A stretch of DNA of 64,000 bases from Algoriphagus zhangzhouensis. Its GTDB lineage: Bacteria > Bacteroidota > Bacteroidia > Cytophagales > Cyclobacteriaceae. The position numbers and the translations under genes are program-made. The notes under the pieces are model-generated. The model made no database searches. It saw only the letters and a program-made list of their open reading frames with translations, and was not told where the DNA came from. The DNA lies in NCBI RefSeq assembly GCF_900148515.1, contig NZ_FRXN01000005.1, positions 1-64,000 on the forward strand, given 5' to 3'. Position 1 is the stretch's first letter. The number at the start of each line of letters is the position of its first letter. Shown here in pieces: positions 53,090-62,402 of the stretch.

Positions 53090-53410
53090 TTAATCTTTTA
53101 TTTCATTTCCATCTTTATCGTACTTCTTACTTAGTTTTTCTTCGGTTCCATTATCGAAGACTACTTCAAATTGGAAGCTGCCATCTGGCAAAGTCCATTG
53201 CCAAGCTTCTGTTATTGTCAAGGATTTGACCTCCTCGTCATTTGCGATGCTTGTCTTGACAGGGTCAGGTAATGTATCCGGTTCGATTTTGACTTTTCCC
53301 TCTTGGATTTCGATTCCTACAGGAGTCAGATTAGAAGCTTGAAGAGGGGCTGCAAAGGCTACACCTGCAGCGAACATTGCGGCAATTAACATTGACTTTT
53401 TCATAATCAT
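53090..53410 (-). CDS. Small secreted protein, PepSY/BLIP-like
   Basis: A 106-residue protein with a signal peptide ending near LQAS (about 1-26) and a mature domain of about 80 residues with a helix (DPVKTSIANDEE) followed by strands (LTITEAWQWT, FQFEVVFDNG, EKLSKKYDKDGNEI). This is the layout of PepSY-like/beta-lactamase-inhibitor-like small proteins of Bacteroidota. Start may be Met1 or Met3. A sigma54-type promoter at 53491-53506 precedes it by about 80 bases, beside a sigma54 activator gene. Confidence 0.82.
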   Translation of the reverse strand: MIMKKSMLIAAMFAAGVAFAAPLQASNLTPVGIEIQEGKVKIEPDTLPDPVKTSIANDEEVKSLTITEAWQWTLPDGSFQFEVVFDNGTEEKLSKKYDKDGNEIKD

Positions 53411-53490
53411 TGTGGTTTTATTAAATTGGTTAAAGTAAATGGTAGGGTCTGGACCCGTTCACCGATTTTAGTGTCGGCTGATATATGAAT

Positions 53491-53506
53491 TGCCATTGGT
53501 GTGCCA
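53491..53506 (-). promoter_or_regulatory. Putative sigma54 (-24/-12) promoter
   Basis: On the minus strand TGGCACACCAATGGCA matches TGGCAC-N5-TTGCW with one mismatch, and the GG and GC are at the required spacing. A start near 53480 gives a leader of about 70 bases to the secreted protein gene. The neighbouring activator keeps its GAFTGA motif. Confidence 0.55.
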
Positions 53507-53593
53507 TCTGGCTCAATAGCTCCTGAAAGCAATTTTGGGGAGATTTGATTGAGGAAATGTTGAGGATTAGCTGGTCAACATGGTCCTAAAAAA

Positions 53594-53615
53594 TCATAAA
53601 TCGTTCGATTTGTGA
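53594..53615. promoter_or_regulatory. 22-bp dyad, possible enhancer site
   Basis: An almost perfect palindrome with core AAATCGTTCGATTT and one mismatched pair. Its centre is about 125 bases upstream of the predicted sigma54 start site, a normal distance for an NtrC-type enhancer. It could also serve purF, which starts at 53737. Confidence 0.5.
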
Positions 53616-53698
53616 CTATAACTTGCTTTAAATCAAAAAGGAATGGTAAATTATAGGAAAGCGAACTTTTTTAACCCAAAATATCTTCTAAAAACCTG

Positions 53699-53706
53699 TA
53701 ACTTTG
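53699..53706 (+). promoter_or_regulatory. Putative purF -7 box
   Basis: TAACTTTG fits TAnnTTTG, 30 bases before the purF ATG. The -33 region has no clear TTG. Confidence 0.45.
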
Positions 53707-53736
53707 AACTGTCATTATTAAACACTCACCCAGGTA

Positions 53737-55620
53737 ATGAGCGACGCGATCAAACATGAATGCGGGATAGCCATGGTAAGGCTCCGTAAGTCTCCTCAAT
53801 ATTACATTGACAAATACGGTACGGCCGCTTATGCTTCAAACAGGATGTATGTCCTGATGCAAAAGCAAATCAACAGAGGTCAAGATGGTGCCGGTGTCGC
53901 AAATGTGAAAATCGATACCCAGCCGGGAACGAGATATATCTCCAGATATCGTTCTATCGAGCCTTCAGCAGTCAATTTTATCTTTGACAAAATCAACAAG
54001 AAGTATAAAAAGGCCAAAAAACTAGGTGGTCATGATGCTTTGAGTGATGCTAGTTGGTTGAAAGAAAACATTGCCTTCACAGGTGAAGTTTGGTTGGGAC
54101 ACCTTCGATATGGTACTCACGGAGAAAACAGTATCGAAACCTGTCACCCTTTTCTAAAGCAGAACAATTGGAGAAGCCGGAACCTAGTGATGGCAGGTAA
54201 CTTCAATATGACCAATGTGGAGGAATTGTTTGACAAATTGGTTCAATTGGGTCAGCACCCGAAAGAGAAAACCGATACAGTCACTGTGATGGAGAAAATC
54301 GGTCACTTCCTAGATGAGGAAAACCAAAGAATTTTTGACAAGTACAAGCATCAATATTCCAATGAGCAGATCACTCACGTGATCGAAAATGAATTAGATG
54401 TTGCCAGAATCTTGAGAAGATCTTGCAGAGACTTCGATGGAGGATATGCAATGGCTGGATTGATCGGTAACGGATCTTCATTTGTTGTGAGAGATCCTTC
54501 CGGAATTAGACCAGCATATTATTATGCAGATGATGAGGTGATTGTGGTAGCTTCCGAAAAGCCAGCTATCAAATCTGCCTTCAATATAGATTTCAACGCT
54601 ATTAAAGAGATTCAGCCTGGTCATGCATTAGTGATCAATAAAGATGGTTCTTATGCTGAATCTGAGATCATGCCTGCAAGAAAGAAGACTTCTTGCTCAT
54701 TTGAGAGAATTTATTTCTCAAGAGGTACTGATCCGGCGATTTATCAAGAAAGAAAGAATTTGGGTAAAGCCTTGATTCCTCAAATCTTGAAAGCAATCGA
54801 CTTCGACCTAAAAAACACTGTATTTTCTTACATTCCAAATACTGCTGAGACTGCCTTCTTGGGTATGATCGAAGGTTTGGAAGACTACTTGGTAGCCAAA
54901 AGAAAAGAAGTTTTCTTGGAAGGAAAACCTCATATGGGTGATTTGGAAGATCTTTTGAACTTCCGTCCAAGAGTTGAGAAATTGGTTTCCAAGGATGTGA
55001 AATTGAGAACCTTTATCACCAATGATGATGATAGAGATGTGATGGTTTCTTCTGTGTATGATACGACTTATGAAGTGATCAAGCCAGGAATTGATTCTTT
55101 GGTTGTGATTGATGATAGTATCGTAAGGGGAACCACTTTGGAAAAGAGTATTTTGACGACTTTGGATAAACTGAAGCCAAAGAAAATCATTATCGTTTCT
55201 TCAGCTCCTCAGATTAGATTCCCTGATTGCTACGGTATCGATATGTCCAGAATGAAGGAATTTATTGCCTTTAGAGCTGCTCTTGCTTTGTTGAAAGAAA
55301 GAGGGTTGGATAATATCTTGGATGAAACATATGAAGCTTGTTTAGTAAATCCTGCAGGATCAGAGAATTTTGTAAAATGGGTTTATAAGCAATTTACAGA
55401 TGATGAGATTTCTGCGAAAATCGGGGAGATTGTAACTAACCCTGAGATCGAGGCAGAGGTTCAAGTGATTTACCAAACTGTAGATAATCTTCATAAATGT
55501 ACCCCTGATCATATTGGTGACTGGTATTTCACCGGTAACTATCCGACTTCAGGAGGTACAAGAGTAGTGAACAGATCTTTTGTCAACTTCATGGAAGGCA
55601 AAACTGTCAGAGCATATTAA
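53737..55620 (+). CDS. purF: Amidophosphoribosyltransferase, long bacteroidetal type
   Basis: A 627-residue class II glutamine amidotransferase that makes phosphoribosylamine, the first purine step. The nucleophile is Cys9 in HECGIAM after a short propeptide. A PRPP-binding loop VVIDDSIVRGTT lies near 464-475. It is about 120 residues longer than E. coli PurF, with extra segments in the glutaminase half, as in a Bacteroidota subgroup. It has its own promoter and terminator. A non-PurF role cannot be excluded from sequence alone. Confidence 0.9.
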   Translation: MSDAIKHECGIAMVRLRKSPQYYIDKYGTAAYASNRMYVLMQKQINRGQDGAGVANVKIDTQPGTRYISRYRSIEPSAVNFIFDKINKKYKKAKKLGGHDALSDASWLKENIAFTGEVWLGHLRYGTHGENSIETCHPFLKQNNWRSRNLVMAGNFNMTNVEELFDKLVQLGQHPKEKTDTVTVMEKIGHFLDEENQRIFDKYKHQYSNEQITHVIENELDVARILRRSCRDFDGGYAMAGLIGNGSSFVVRDPSGIRPAYYYADDEVIVVASEKPAIKSAFNIDFNAIKEIQPGHALVINKDGSYAESEIMPARKKTSCSFERIYFSRGTDPAIYQERKNLGKALIPQILKAIDFDLKNTVFSYIPNTAETAFLGMIEGLEDYLVAKRKEVFLEGKPHMGDLEDLLNFRPRVEKLVSKDVKLRTFITNDDDRDVMVSSVYDTTYEVIKPGIDSLVVIDDSIVRGTTLEKSILTTLDKLKPKKIIIVSSAPQIRFPDCYGIDMSRMKEFIAFRAALALLKERGLDNILDETYEACLVNPAGSENFVKWVYKQFTDDEISAKIGEIVTNPEIEAEVQVIYQTVDNLHKCTPDHIGDWYFTGNYPTSGGTRVVNRSFVNFMEGKTVRAY

Positions 55621-55638
55621 TTATTGATATAATATTTG

Positions 55639-55667
55639 AAAGGCGCAGAGAATACTTTGCGCCTTTT
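55639..55667 (+). terminator. Terminator after purF
   Basis: AAAGGCGCA (55639-55647) pairs with TGCGCCTTT (55658-55666), followed by TTTTG and more Ts. Confidence 0.85.
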
Positions 55668-55729
55668 GTGTTTTTAGGCCTAGCAAAGACCAAAGGAAAA
55701 TTTAACTTAGAGCATCTAATTAGTGAATT

Positions 55730-56782
55730 ATGAATATTGACGTAGCCCTTTTAAAGCAGATTTGTGAAATAGCCGGTGCACCGGGATTTGAAAAAAGAGT
55801 TCGTGACTTGGTTGTGGATTTGGTGACACCATTGGCCGATGAAGTCAAGACAGATAATTTGGGAAATGTGATTGCAATCAAAAGAGGGAAAAGCAACCCT
55901 GATGGCAAAAGAGTCATGGTAGCTGCCCATATGGATGAGATTGGATTTATTGTTACCCATATCAATGACAATGGCTTTTTGCGTTTCCATACTTTGGGAG
56001 GTTTTGATCCCAAAACATTGACTGCTCAGCGAGTGATTGTTCATGGGAAAAAGGATTTGGTCGGAGTGATGGGATCTAAGCCTATTCACGTGATGAGTCC
56101 GGAAGAAAGAACCAAATTACCAAAGACAACCGACTTTTTCATCGATTTGGGAATGTCCAAAGAGGAGGTTGAAAAATACATCTCAATCGGTGATCCTGTT
56201 ACCCGTGATAGAGAGTTGATAGAAATGGGTGACTGCGTTAATTGTAAATCCATTGACAATCGTGTGGCAGTTTTCATTTTGATTCAAGCTTTGAAAAAGT
56301 TAGAAAACCCTCCATACGATGTTTATGCGACATTTACAGTGCAGGAAGAAGTTGGGATTCGCGGCGCAAATGTAGCAGCGCATAGCATTAACCCTGATTT
56401 CGGGATTGCATTGGATACTACCATTGCGTTTGATGTGCCTGGAGCTCAGGCTCATGAGAAAGTGACAGAGTTGGGTAAAGGAACTGCCATCAAGATCATG
56501 GATGCTAGTACCATCTGTGATTATAGAATGGTGGAATTTATGAAGCAAACAGCAAATGAAGCTGACATCACTTGGCAGCCAGAAATCTTGACTGCAGGAG
56601 GTACAGATACTGCTGGAGTTCAGCGAATGGGGAAACAAGGAGCAATAGCAGGGGCTATTTCTATCCCAACCCGACACCTTCATCAAGTGATTGAAATGGC
56701 TCACAAAAAAGATATAGCAGATTCAATATCTCTTTTAGTGGCCTGTTTGGAACAGGTCGATAAATATGACTGGAAACATTAA
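55730..56782 (+). CDS. M42 family metallopeptidase (glutamyl/deblocking aminopeptidase-like)
   Basis: A 350-residue tetrahedral-type aminopeptidase. Metal ligands are seen in MVAAHMDEIGF, VNCKSIDNRVA and TVQEEVGIRGA, with further ligands in GIALDTT and ISIPTRHLH at the C terminus. Such enzymes trim peptides in the cytosol. Length and motif order are normal. It ends at a good terminator. Confidence 0.94.
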   Translation: MNIDVALLKQICEIAGAPGFEKRVRDLVVDLVTPLADEVKTDNLGNVIAIKRGKSNPDGKRVMVAAHMDEIGFIVTHINDNGFLRFHTLGGFDPKTLTAQRVIVHGKKDLVGVMGSKPIHVMSPEERTKLPKTTDFFIDLGMSKEEVEKYISIGDPVTRDRELIEMGDCVNCKSIDNRVAVFILIQALKKLENPPYDVYATFTVQEEVGIRGANVAAHSINPDFGIALDTTIAFDVPGAQAHEKVTELGKGTAIKIMDASTICDYRMVEFMKQTANEADITWQPEILTAGGTDTAGVQRMGKQGAIAGAISIPTRHLHQVIEMAHKKDIADSISLLVACLEQVDKYDWKH

Positions 56783-56790
56783 AAGAAACT

Positions 56791-56822
56791 AAAGGCCCTG
56801 AAACATACTCAGGGCTTTTTTG
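56791..56822 (+). terminator. Terminator after the M42 peptidase gene
   Basis: AAAGGCCCTGA pairs with TCAGGGCTTTT (one G-T) around a seven-base loop, then a T tract. Confidence 0.85.
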
Positions 56823-56850
56823 TTTCTTTTATTCCTATTACCTTTTTAGT

Positions 56851-57828
56851 ATGTCTTTTTTAAATCCTCTCTCCAGCTTATTCGGAACAACCTCAAAGAT
56901 TGAAATTGAGCCATTTTTGGCTATTTCTAATGGGAAAGAGGTCTTTGTGAAGGGAAGAGTGATCACTTTGCAAAAGCAAAGCCTTCCTAAGGCCAAAAAC
57001 AATTCTCTTTCAAATATTTGGGCTGCGATTCGAAGGTACTCAGTAACCAGTATTCAGGGGATTCAAGTTGTCGTTTCTTCAGGTGGAAAAGAGTCGAATG
57101 TAATGACGGATCATGATGGTGTATTTGAGTGCCTTTTGCCTTACGACGGGGAAAGAAAAGTCAATTTTCACATTGATTCAAAAGAAGATGAATACAATGC
57201 GGTTCCTACACAGCTAAAAGTTGATTTGATCGAGGCAGATCATGCTTTGATCTCAGATATTGATGATACGATTCTGATTTCTCATGCGACAGAGATTGGA
57301 AAGAAGTTCTGGCTATCCATTTCCAAAAACGCCTATACGCGAAGACCTTTTCCAGGTGTTTCTGAATTTTATCACAGATTGAAAGTCGAAGGAGGAAACG
57401 AGGTTTTTTATGTAAGTAGTAGCGATTGGTCTCTATTTGACTTGATTCAGGACTTTCTGGAATATAGAAATATACCTTTGGGACCGATTTTGCTCAAAGA
57501 CAAGCATATCAATCTGAAAAATATCTGGAAGTCGGGAGGAGGTAGTCATCATCATAAATCTGACAAAATCCGGTTCCTATTATCTTTTTATCCAGAGATG
57601 AAATTCATCCTATTTGGAGATAGTGGGCAGCACGATCCTGAGATCTATTCCGAGATCATAAAAGAATTTCCCAAGAGAATAAAAGCTGTTTTTATCAGAC
57701 AGGTGAATAAAAAGTCTGAAGAAATTCCCGGGCGTCAAAAAATGAAAGATGAGCTAGGCTTTCATTTTGTCAAATCAACCGAAGAAGCTATAAAAATTGC
57801 AGAGTCATTAAATCTATTCCATCTATGA
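56851..57828 (+). CDS. APP1-type phosphatase domain protein (DUF2183)
   Basis: A 325-residue protein. The N-terminal part (about 15-130) is beta-rich; the C-terminal half is a HAD-like APP1 catalytic domain with DIDDT at 136-140, YVSSSDWSLFD near 189 and FGDSGQHDPEIY near 252. Yeast App1 removes phosphate from phosphatidic acid; the bacterial substrate is likely a phospholipid. Its stop overlaps the lipid kinase start by four bases, so a balanced phosphatase/kinase pair is encoded. Confidence 0.88.
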   Translation: MSFLNPLSSLFGTTSKIEIEPFLAISNGKEVFVKGRVITLQKQSLPKAKNNSLSNIWAAIRRYSVTSIQGIQVVVSSGGKESNVMTDHDGVFECLLPYDGERKVNFHIDSKEDEYNAVPTQLKVDLIEADHALISDIDDTILISHATEIGKKFWLSISKNAYTRRPFPGVSEFYHRLKVEGGNEVFYVSSSDWSLFDLIQDFLEYRNIPLGPILLKDKHINLKNIWKSGGGSHHHKSDKIRFLLSFYPEMKFILFGDSGQHDPEIYSEIIKEFPKRIKAVFIRQVNKKSEEIPGRQKMKDELGFHFVKSTEEAIKIAESLNLFHL

Positions 57829-58712
57829 GTAAGCAAGCATTATTAGTGTATAACCCCAAATCTGGGGATGAACACATTCCAGTTGAGGAATTAAAAGATC
57901 GGATTTTCCTGAATTTGAGAGGGTATGATTTGGCTGTTTTTGAGACCACTGGGGAGAATGACCCAAAAAAAATCCAAGAAAAGATACAGGAACTTCAACC
58001 TGAATTAGTATTGGCTGCTGGTGGAGATGGCACTGTGAAAATTGTTGCGGAAGTTATTCCAGAAGATGTGATCTTGGCCATTTTACCGATGGGATCCGCA
58101 AATGGATTGGCAAAATGCCTGGGGATTGATTTGCTAGAAGATGGCTTGGAAGCATTGAGATATTTGAAAACTAGCCCTATTGATGGAGTAGAAATCAATG
58201 GGGAGTTGTGTTTGCATCTTTCTGATTTTGGATTGAATGCAGATATGATCCATCATTTTGAAGAGGAAGGAACTCGAGGAATGTTTGGCTATATCAAGAG
58301 TTCGGTTTCTCAGATTTTCAAAGCAGAACCCCAGCCTTTCCGGATTAAATCAGGAGATCAGGTCTGGGAGACAAAGTCCCGAATGCTTTTGATTGCCAAT
58401 GGCGATCGATATGGGACTGGTGCGATTATCAATCCGATGGGAAAAATGAATGATGGGAAATTTGAGGTGGTAGCCCATGATGTGGAATCTTGGGAAGACT
58501 TTCTGAAAATGACCAAAAGCATGATTGATGGAGCTGTTCCTGAGGGAAACACAATTCAATCTTGGTCTTTTGAGTCCTGTGAAATTGAAAATCTAAATCA
58601 GGTGAATTTCCAGATCGATGGAGAATTGAAAGGGAAACCCGATAAAATCACAGTCAAAATTCTTCCGGCAAGGTTTCAGATGGTTGTGAGTAAAAATGAA
58701 CTTCACCGTTAA
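57825..58712 (+). CDS. Diacylglycerol kinase family lipid kinase (YegS/DgkB-like)
   Basis: A 295-residue enzyme with the NPKSG nucleotide-binding segment near residue 9 and the GGDGTVK loop near 66-72, followed by LPMGSANGLAK. It would phosphorylate a diacylglycerol-like or sphingoid lipid. Sphingolipids are common in Bacteroidota, so a sphingoid substrate is possible. It is translationally coupled to the APP1-type phosphatase. Confidence 0.9.
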   Translation: MSKQALLVYNPKSGDEHIPVEELKDRIFLNLRGYDLAVFETTGENDPKKIQEKIQELQPELVLAAGGDGTVKIVAEVIPEDVILAILPMGSANGLAKCLGIDLLEDGLEALRYLKTSPIDGVEINGELCLHLSDFGLNADMIHHFEEEGTRGMFGYIKSSVSQIFKAEPQPFRIKSGDQVWETKSRMLLIANGDRYGTGAIINPMGKMNDGKFEVVAHDVESWEDFLKMTKSMIDGAVPEGNTIQSWSFESCEIENLNQVNFQIDGELKGKPDKITVKILPARFQMVVSKNELHR

Positions 58713-58773
58713 TCTTATTTTTTCTTCATGGGAAGAATGATTTTCCTATTTTCCCTTTTTTAAAATTAAACCT

Positions 58774-59586
58774 ATGAAGAAAAGTAACCTATTGCCAATT
58801 CTTTGCTCTGTCTTGATTCTCCAATTTTGCCAGAAAAAAGAAGTCGAAAATCAAGAAGTAGTATCAGAGCCTGTTCAAGAAGAATGGGTAGAATTGTTTA
58901 ATGGAAAAGACCTGACGGGTTGGATTCCTAAAATTCATCATCATGAAACTGGTGACAATTTTGCCAACACATTTCGAGTTGTCGATGGTATGATTGAAGT
59001 GAATTATGATGGCTATGACAAATTTGAAAATAGATTTGGACACTTGTTTTATGAAAAGCCATTTTCTTCATATCAGCTGACTTGGATGTATAGATTTACG
59101 GATCAGTTTATGGAAGATGCGCCGAGCTATACCTATCGGAATTCCGGTGTAATGTTCCATTCACAGGCTCCAGAGACTATTTTGAAAGAACAGGATTGGC
59201 CAATTTCAGTGGAGTGGCAGATGTATGCTCAGGAAGAGGAAGGCGTTCCAAGACCGACAGGGAATATGTGTTCTCCAGGTACAGATGTGGAGTTTGAAGG
59301 AAAAATAGATCCCCGACATTGCATCAATTCCAGTGGCCCAACTTTCCAATGGAATGAGTGGGTGAAAGCTGATTTGATCGTCTATAAGGATTCGATCGTT
59401 CATCACTTAGTCAATGGTGATACTGTTTTGACTTATAAGTTTCCTCAAATTGGAGGAGGAACTGCGAATCGATTCGATCCAGCTATAAAAGTCGATGGAA
59501 CACCTCTTAAATCAGGATATATTGGCTTGCAAAGTGAGGGTCAGGGTGTTCTGTTTAAGGATATAAAGATTAAAGAATTGAAATAA
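58774..59586 (+). CDS. DUF1080 (3-keto-disaccharide hydrolase-like) lipoprotein
   Basis: A 270-residue protein with lipobox LQFC (Cys19). The jelly-roll DUF1080 fold is shown by EWVELFNGKDLTGW near residue 38, SGVMFHSQAPE and the C-terminal SGYIGLQSEGQGV segment. DUF1080 proteins act on glucan or keto-disaccharide linkages in some Bacteroidota. The substrate is unknown and no sugar genes lie nearby. Confidence 0.9.
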   Translation: MKKSNLLPILCSVLILQFCQKKEVENQEVVSEPVQEEWVELFNGKDLTGWIPKIHHHETGDNFANTFRVVDGMIEVNYDGYDKFENRFGHLFYEKPFSSYQLTWMYRFTDQFMEDAPSYTYRNSGVMFHSQAPETILKEQDWPISVEWQMYAQEEEGVPRPTGNMCSPGTDVEFEGKIDPRHCINSSGPTFQWNEWVKADLIVYKDSIVHHLVNGDTVLTYKFPQIGGGTANRFDPAIKVDGTPLKSGYIGLQSEGQGVLFKDIKIKELK

Positions 59587-59617
59587 AAAAACCGAAGCTG
59601 AAAGGCTTCGGTTTTTT
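59586..59617. terminator. Bidirectional terminator between the DUF1080 gene and valS
   Basis: A 13-bp perfect stem (59586-59598 with 59605-59617) around TGAAAG with A and T runs on the two sides. It includes the last base of the DUF1080 stop and serves the convergent valS. Confidence 0.92.
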
Positions 59618-59634
59618 GTTTTTAGGCAATTTGC

Positions 59635-62271
59635 TTACCCTAATTTCGAAAGGCTTTCTTCCAAAGCTTTGATTTTAGCTTCAGCATCTGCCTGCTTTTT
59701 CTTTTCATTTTCTACTACCTGAGCTGGAGCTCCAGCGACAAATCGCTCATTGCTCAACTTCTTCACCACTGAGTTCAGGAAGCCTCTGGTATAATCCAAC
59801 TCTTTTTGAATGTTGGCTTTTTCCTCCTCGATATTGATAGAATCTCCCATCGGCACGAAGCATTCGTCCGACTTCACTACAAAGCTCATCGCATTTTCTA
59901 CATTCTCTGCGAAAGCAAGACTGGATAGGTTTGCAAGCTTGTACAATACAGCTTCGAATCTACCGTAAAGCTCAGGGTTCTTGGCATTGATAGTCAATTC
60001 CAAAGCTTCTTTCGGAGACATTCCTTTGGATGCTCTCAAGTTTCTCACCTGTGATACCACCTCAAATACTTGGGCTGCTTCTTCGATGATTTTAGTGTCA
60101 AAAGAGCTTGATTCAGGCCAGGAAGCCAAAATCAAAGATTCTTCCACGCTTCTTTCTTTGATCTGATGCCAGATTTCCTCAGAAAGGAAAGGCATAAATG
60201 GATGCAAAATCTTCAGGATATCTTCGAAGAACTCAATTGTCTTGTTATAAGTCGCTTGATCAATAGGCTGCTGATATGCAGGCTTGATCATTTCCAGATA
60301 CCAAGAGCAGAAGTCATCCCAAACCAATTTGTAGGTCGACATCAGAGCATCAGAAATTCTGAATTTCTCGAAGTGATCATTGATCTCTGAAAGGGTTTGT
60401 TGGAATCGGTTATCAAACCATTCCAAACTTGCTGCATTCGCAGATCCATCCAAGCTCGGGTCGATTTCCCAACCTTTTACCAATCGGAAGGCATTCCAGA
60501 TTTTGTTTGAGAAGTTACGTCCTTGCTCAACCAATTTTTCATCGAAAGGCAAGTCATTTCCGGCAGGAGAGGAGAAAAGCATTCCCGTTCTCACGCCATC
60601 TGCACCGTACTGAGCCATCAAATCCAATGGGTCAGGAGAGTTGCCCAATGACTTGGACATTTTTCTTCCCAATTTATCACGAACTATACCCGTCAAATAA
60701 ACATTTTTGAAAGGTTTCTCGCCCATATACTCATATCCCGCAATGATCATTCTCGCTACCCAGAAGAAAAGAATCTCCGGTGCAGTTACCAAGTCATTGG
60801 TAGGGTAGTAATATTTCAATTCTTCGTTGGGTTGACCTGTAGTGAATACATCCGTATCAAAAACGGAAATAGGCCACAACCAAGAGCTGAACCATGTATC
60901 CAATACATCCTCGTCTTGGGTCAAATCTTCCAAAGTATAAGAAGCTTCATATTTCTCTTTGGCAATCTCCAAGGCCTCTTCTTTGGTCTTAGCAACTACA
61001 AATTCACCATTTGGAAGGTAGAAAGCAGGAATCTGATGTCCCCACCAAAGCTGACGGGAGATACACCAATCTCTTACATTTTCCATCCAAGCACGGTACA
61101 TATTCTTGAACTTTGGCGGATGCAATTGGATCACATCCTCCATCACAGAACTTAATGCAGGCTTCGTGATGTCTTCCATTTTTAGGAACCATTGCAAAGA
61201 AAGCTTCGGCTCGATTACCGCATCCGTTCTTTCAGAATGGCCCACATTGGATTTGTAGTCTTCGATTTTCTCCAATTGACCGATTTCGTCAATCAATTTT
61301 CCGATTTTCTTACGAGCTACGAAACGATCTTCACCAACTAGAATCTGGGCTTTTTCATTCAAAGTACCATCATCATTCAAGATATCGATTACTTCAAGTT
61401 TATGCTTAATTCCCAGTTCGTAATCATTGATATCGTGAGCTGGAGTCACTTTCAAGCAACCTGTACCAAACTCCATATCTACGTATTCATCCTCGATGAT
61501 AGGTATAGCACGATTGATCAAAGGAACAATCGCTTTTTTGCCCTTGAGATGGGTGAACCGAGGATCATTTGGATTGACGCAGATCGCAACATCGGCCATG
61601 ATTGTCTCTGGTCGAGTTGTAGCGATAGTCAAAAACTCATTTTCGGTTCCTTCGATTTTGTATTTGATGTAGTAAAGCTTGGAAGCTACTTCTTTGGTGA
61701 TTACCTCGTCATCGGAAAGGGCTGTTTTACCTTTTGGGTCCCAGTTTACCATTCTTACTCCACGGTAGATTTTGCCTTTGTTGTACAAGTCAACGAACAC
61801 AGAAATTACCGCATCGCTCAATCCCGGATCCATGGTGAAGGAAGTCCTGTCCCAATCACAAGAAGCCCCCAGTTTTTTTAGCTGCTCCAGGATGATTCCA
61901 CCATACTTTTCTTTCCATTCCCAAGCGTATGTTAGGAATTCATCGCGAGTCAAGGACTTCTTATCGATGCCCTTGTCTTTAAGCATAGCTACGACTTTTG
62001 CTTCAGTTGCGATAGAAGCATGGTCTGTACCAGGTACCCAGCAAGCATTTTTACCTTGCATTCTAGCTCTTCTAACCAATACATCTTGGATGGTATTGTT
62101 TAGCATGTGTCCCATGTGAAGGACGCCTGTGACGTTTGGTGGAGGAATTACAATGGTGTATGGTTCCTTTTCAGGGTCAACTTTGGAGGAGAAAAGTTTG
62201 TGCTCCATCCAGTAGGCGTACCATTTGGCTTCAGCTGCTGCAGGGTCGTATTTGCTGGCAATCGTAGACAT
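59635..62271 (-). CDS. valS: Valyl-tRNA synthetase
   Basis: An 878-residue class I synthetase. The HIGH motif is HMGH at 52-55 ([15 protein letters not shown]), the KMSKS loop is present near residue 535, and the CP1 editing domain lies between. The C-terminal coiled-coil arm (about 810-878) is typical of ValS. Length is normal for the family. A TAnnTTTG box lies just upstream. Confidence 0.97.
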   Translation of the reverse strand: MSTIASKYDPAAAEAKWYAYWMEHKLFSSKVDPEKEPYTIVIPPPNVTGVLHMGHMLNNTIQDVLVRRARMQGKNACWVPGTDHASIATEAKVVAMLKDKGIDKKSLTRDEFLTYAWEWKEKYGGIILEQLKKLGASCDWDRTSFTMDPGLSDAVISVFVDLYNKGKIYRGVRMVNWDPKGKTALSDDEVITKEVASKLYYIKYKIEGTENEFLTIATTRPETIMADVAICVNPNDPRFTHLKGKKAIVPLINRAIPIIEDEYVDMEFGTGCLKVTPAHDINDYELGIKHKLEVIDILNDDGTLNEKAQILVGEDRFVARKKIGKLIDEIGQLEKIEDYKSNVGHSERTDAVIEPKLSLQWFLKMEDITKPALSSVMEDVIQLHPPKFKNMYRAWMENVRDWCISRQLWWGHQIPAFYLPNGEFVVAKTKEEALEIAKEKYEASYTLEDLTQDEDVLDTWFSSWLWPISVFDTDVFTTGQPNEELKYYYPTNDLVTAPEILFFWVARMIIAGYEYMGEKPFKNVYLTGIVRDKLGRKMSKSLGNSPDPLDLMAQYGADGVRTGMLFSSPAGNDLPFDEKLVEQGRNFSNKIWNAFRLVKGWEIDPSLDGSANAASLEWFDNRFQQTLSEINDHFEKFRISDALMSTYKLVWDDFCSWYLEMIKPAYQQPIDQATYNKTIEFFEDILKILHPFMPFLSEEIWHQIKERSVEESLILASWPESSSFDTKIIEEAAQVFEVVSQVRNLRASKGMSPKEALELTINAKNPELYGRFEAVLYKLANLSSLAFAENVENAMSFVVKSDECFVPMGDSINIEEEKANIQKELDYTRGFLNSVVKKLSNERFVAGAPAQVVENEKKKQADAEAKIKALEESLSKLG

Positions 62272-62297
62272 GTGCTCTGGTGATTTTAATGAAGGTG

Positions 62298-62305
62298 CAA
62301 AAGTA
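62298..62305 (-). promoter_or_regulatory. Putative valS -7 box
   Basis: The minus strand reads TACTTTTG, a full TAnnTTTG match, 26 bases before the valS ATG. No clear -33 element is visible. Confidence 0.5.
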
Positions 62306-62402
62306 CAAGAAAAAGGGGAAAAGGCCTTGGAAAAGCATCTGTGAAAGATCGAAATGCTTTGTTAATGTGATTTCCTAGAAAGCAGAATTTTGAAAGCTTT
62401 AA

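Larger units (their letters stand above)
53411..53736. other. Divergent intergenic region between the secreted protein gene and purF
   Basis: About 325 bases without a gene. It holds the sigma54-type promoter, the 22-bp dyad and the purF -7 box. The stretch 53507-53593 shows nothing I can name. Confidence 0.6.
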
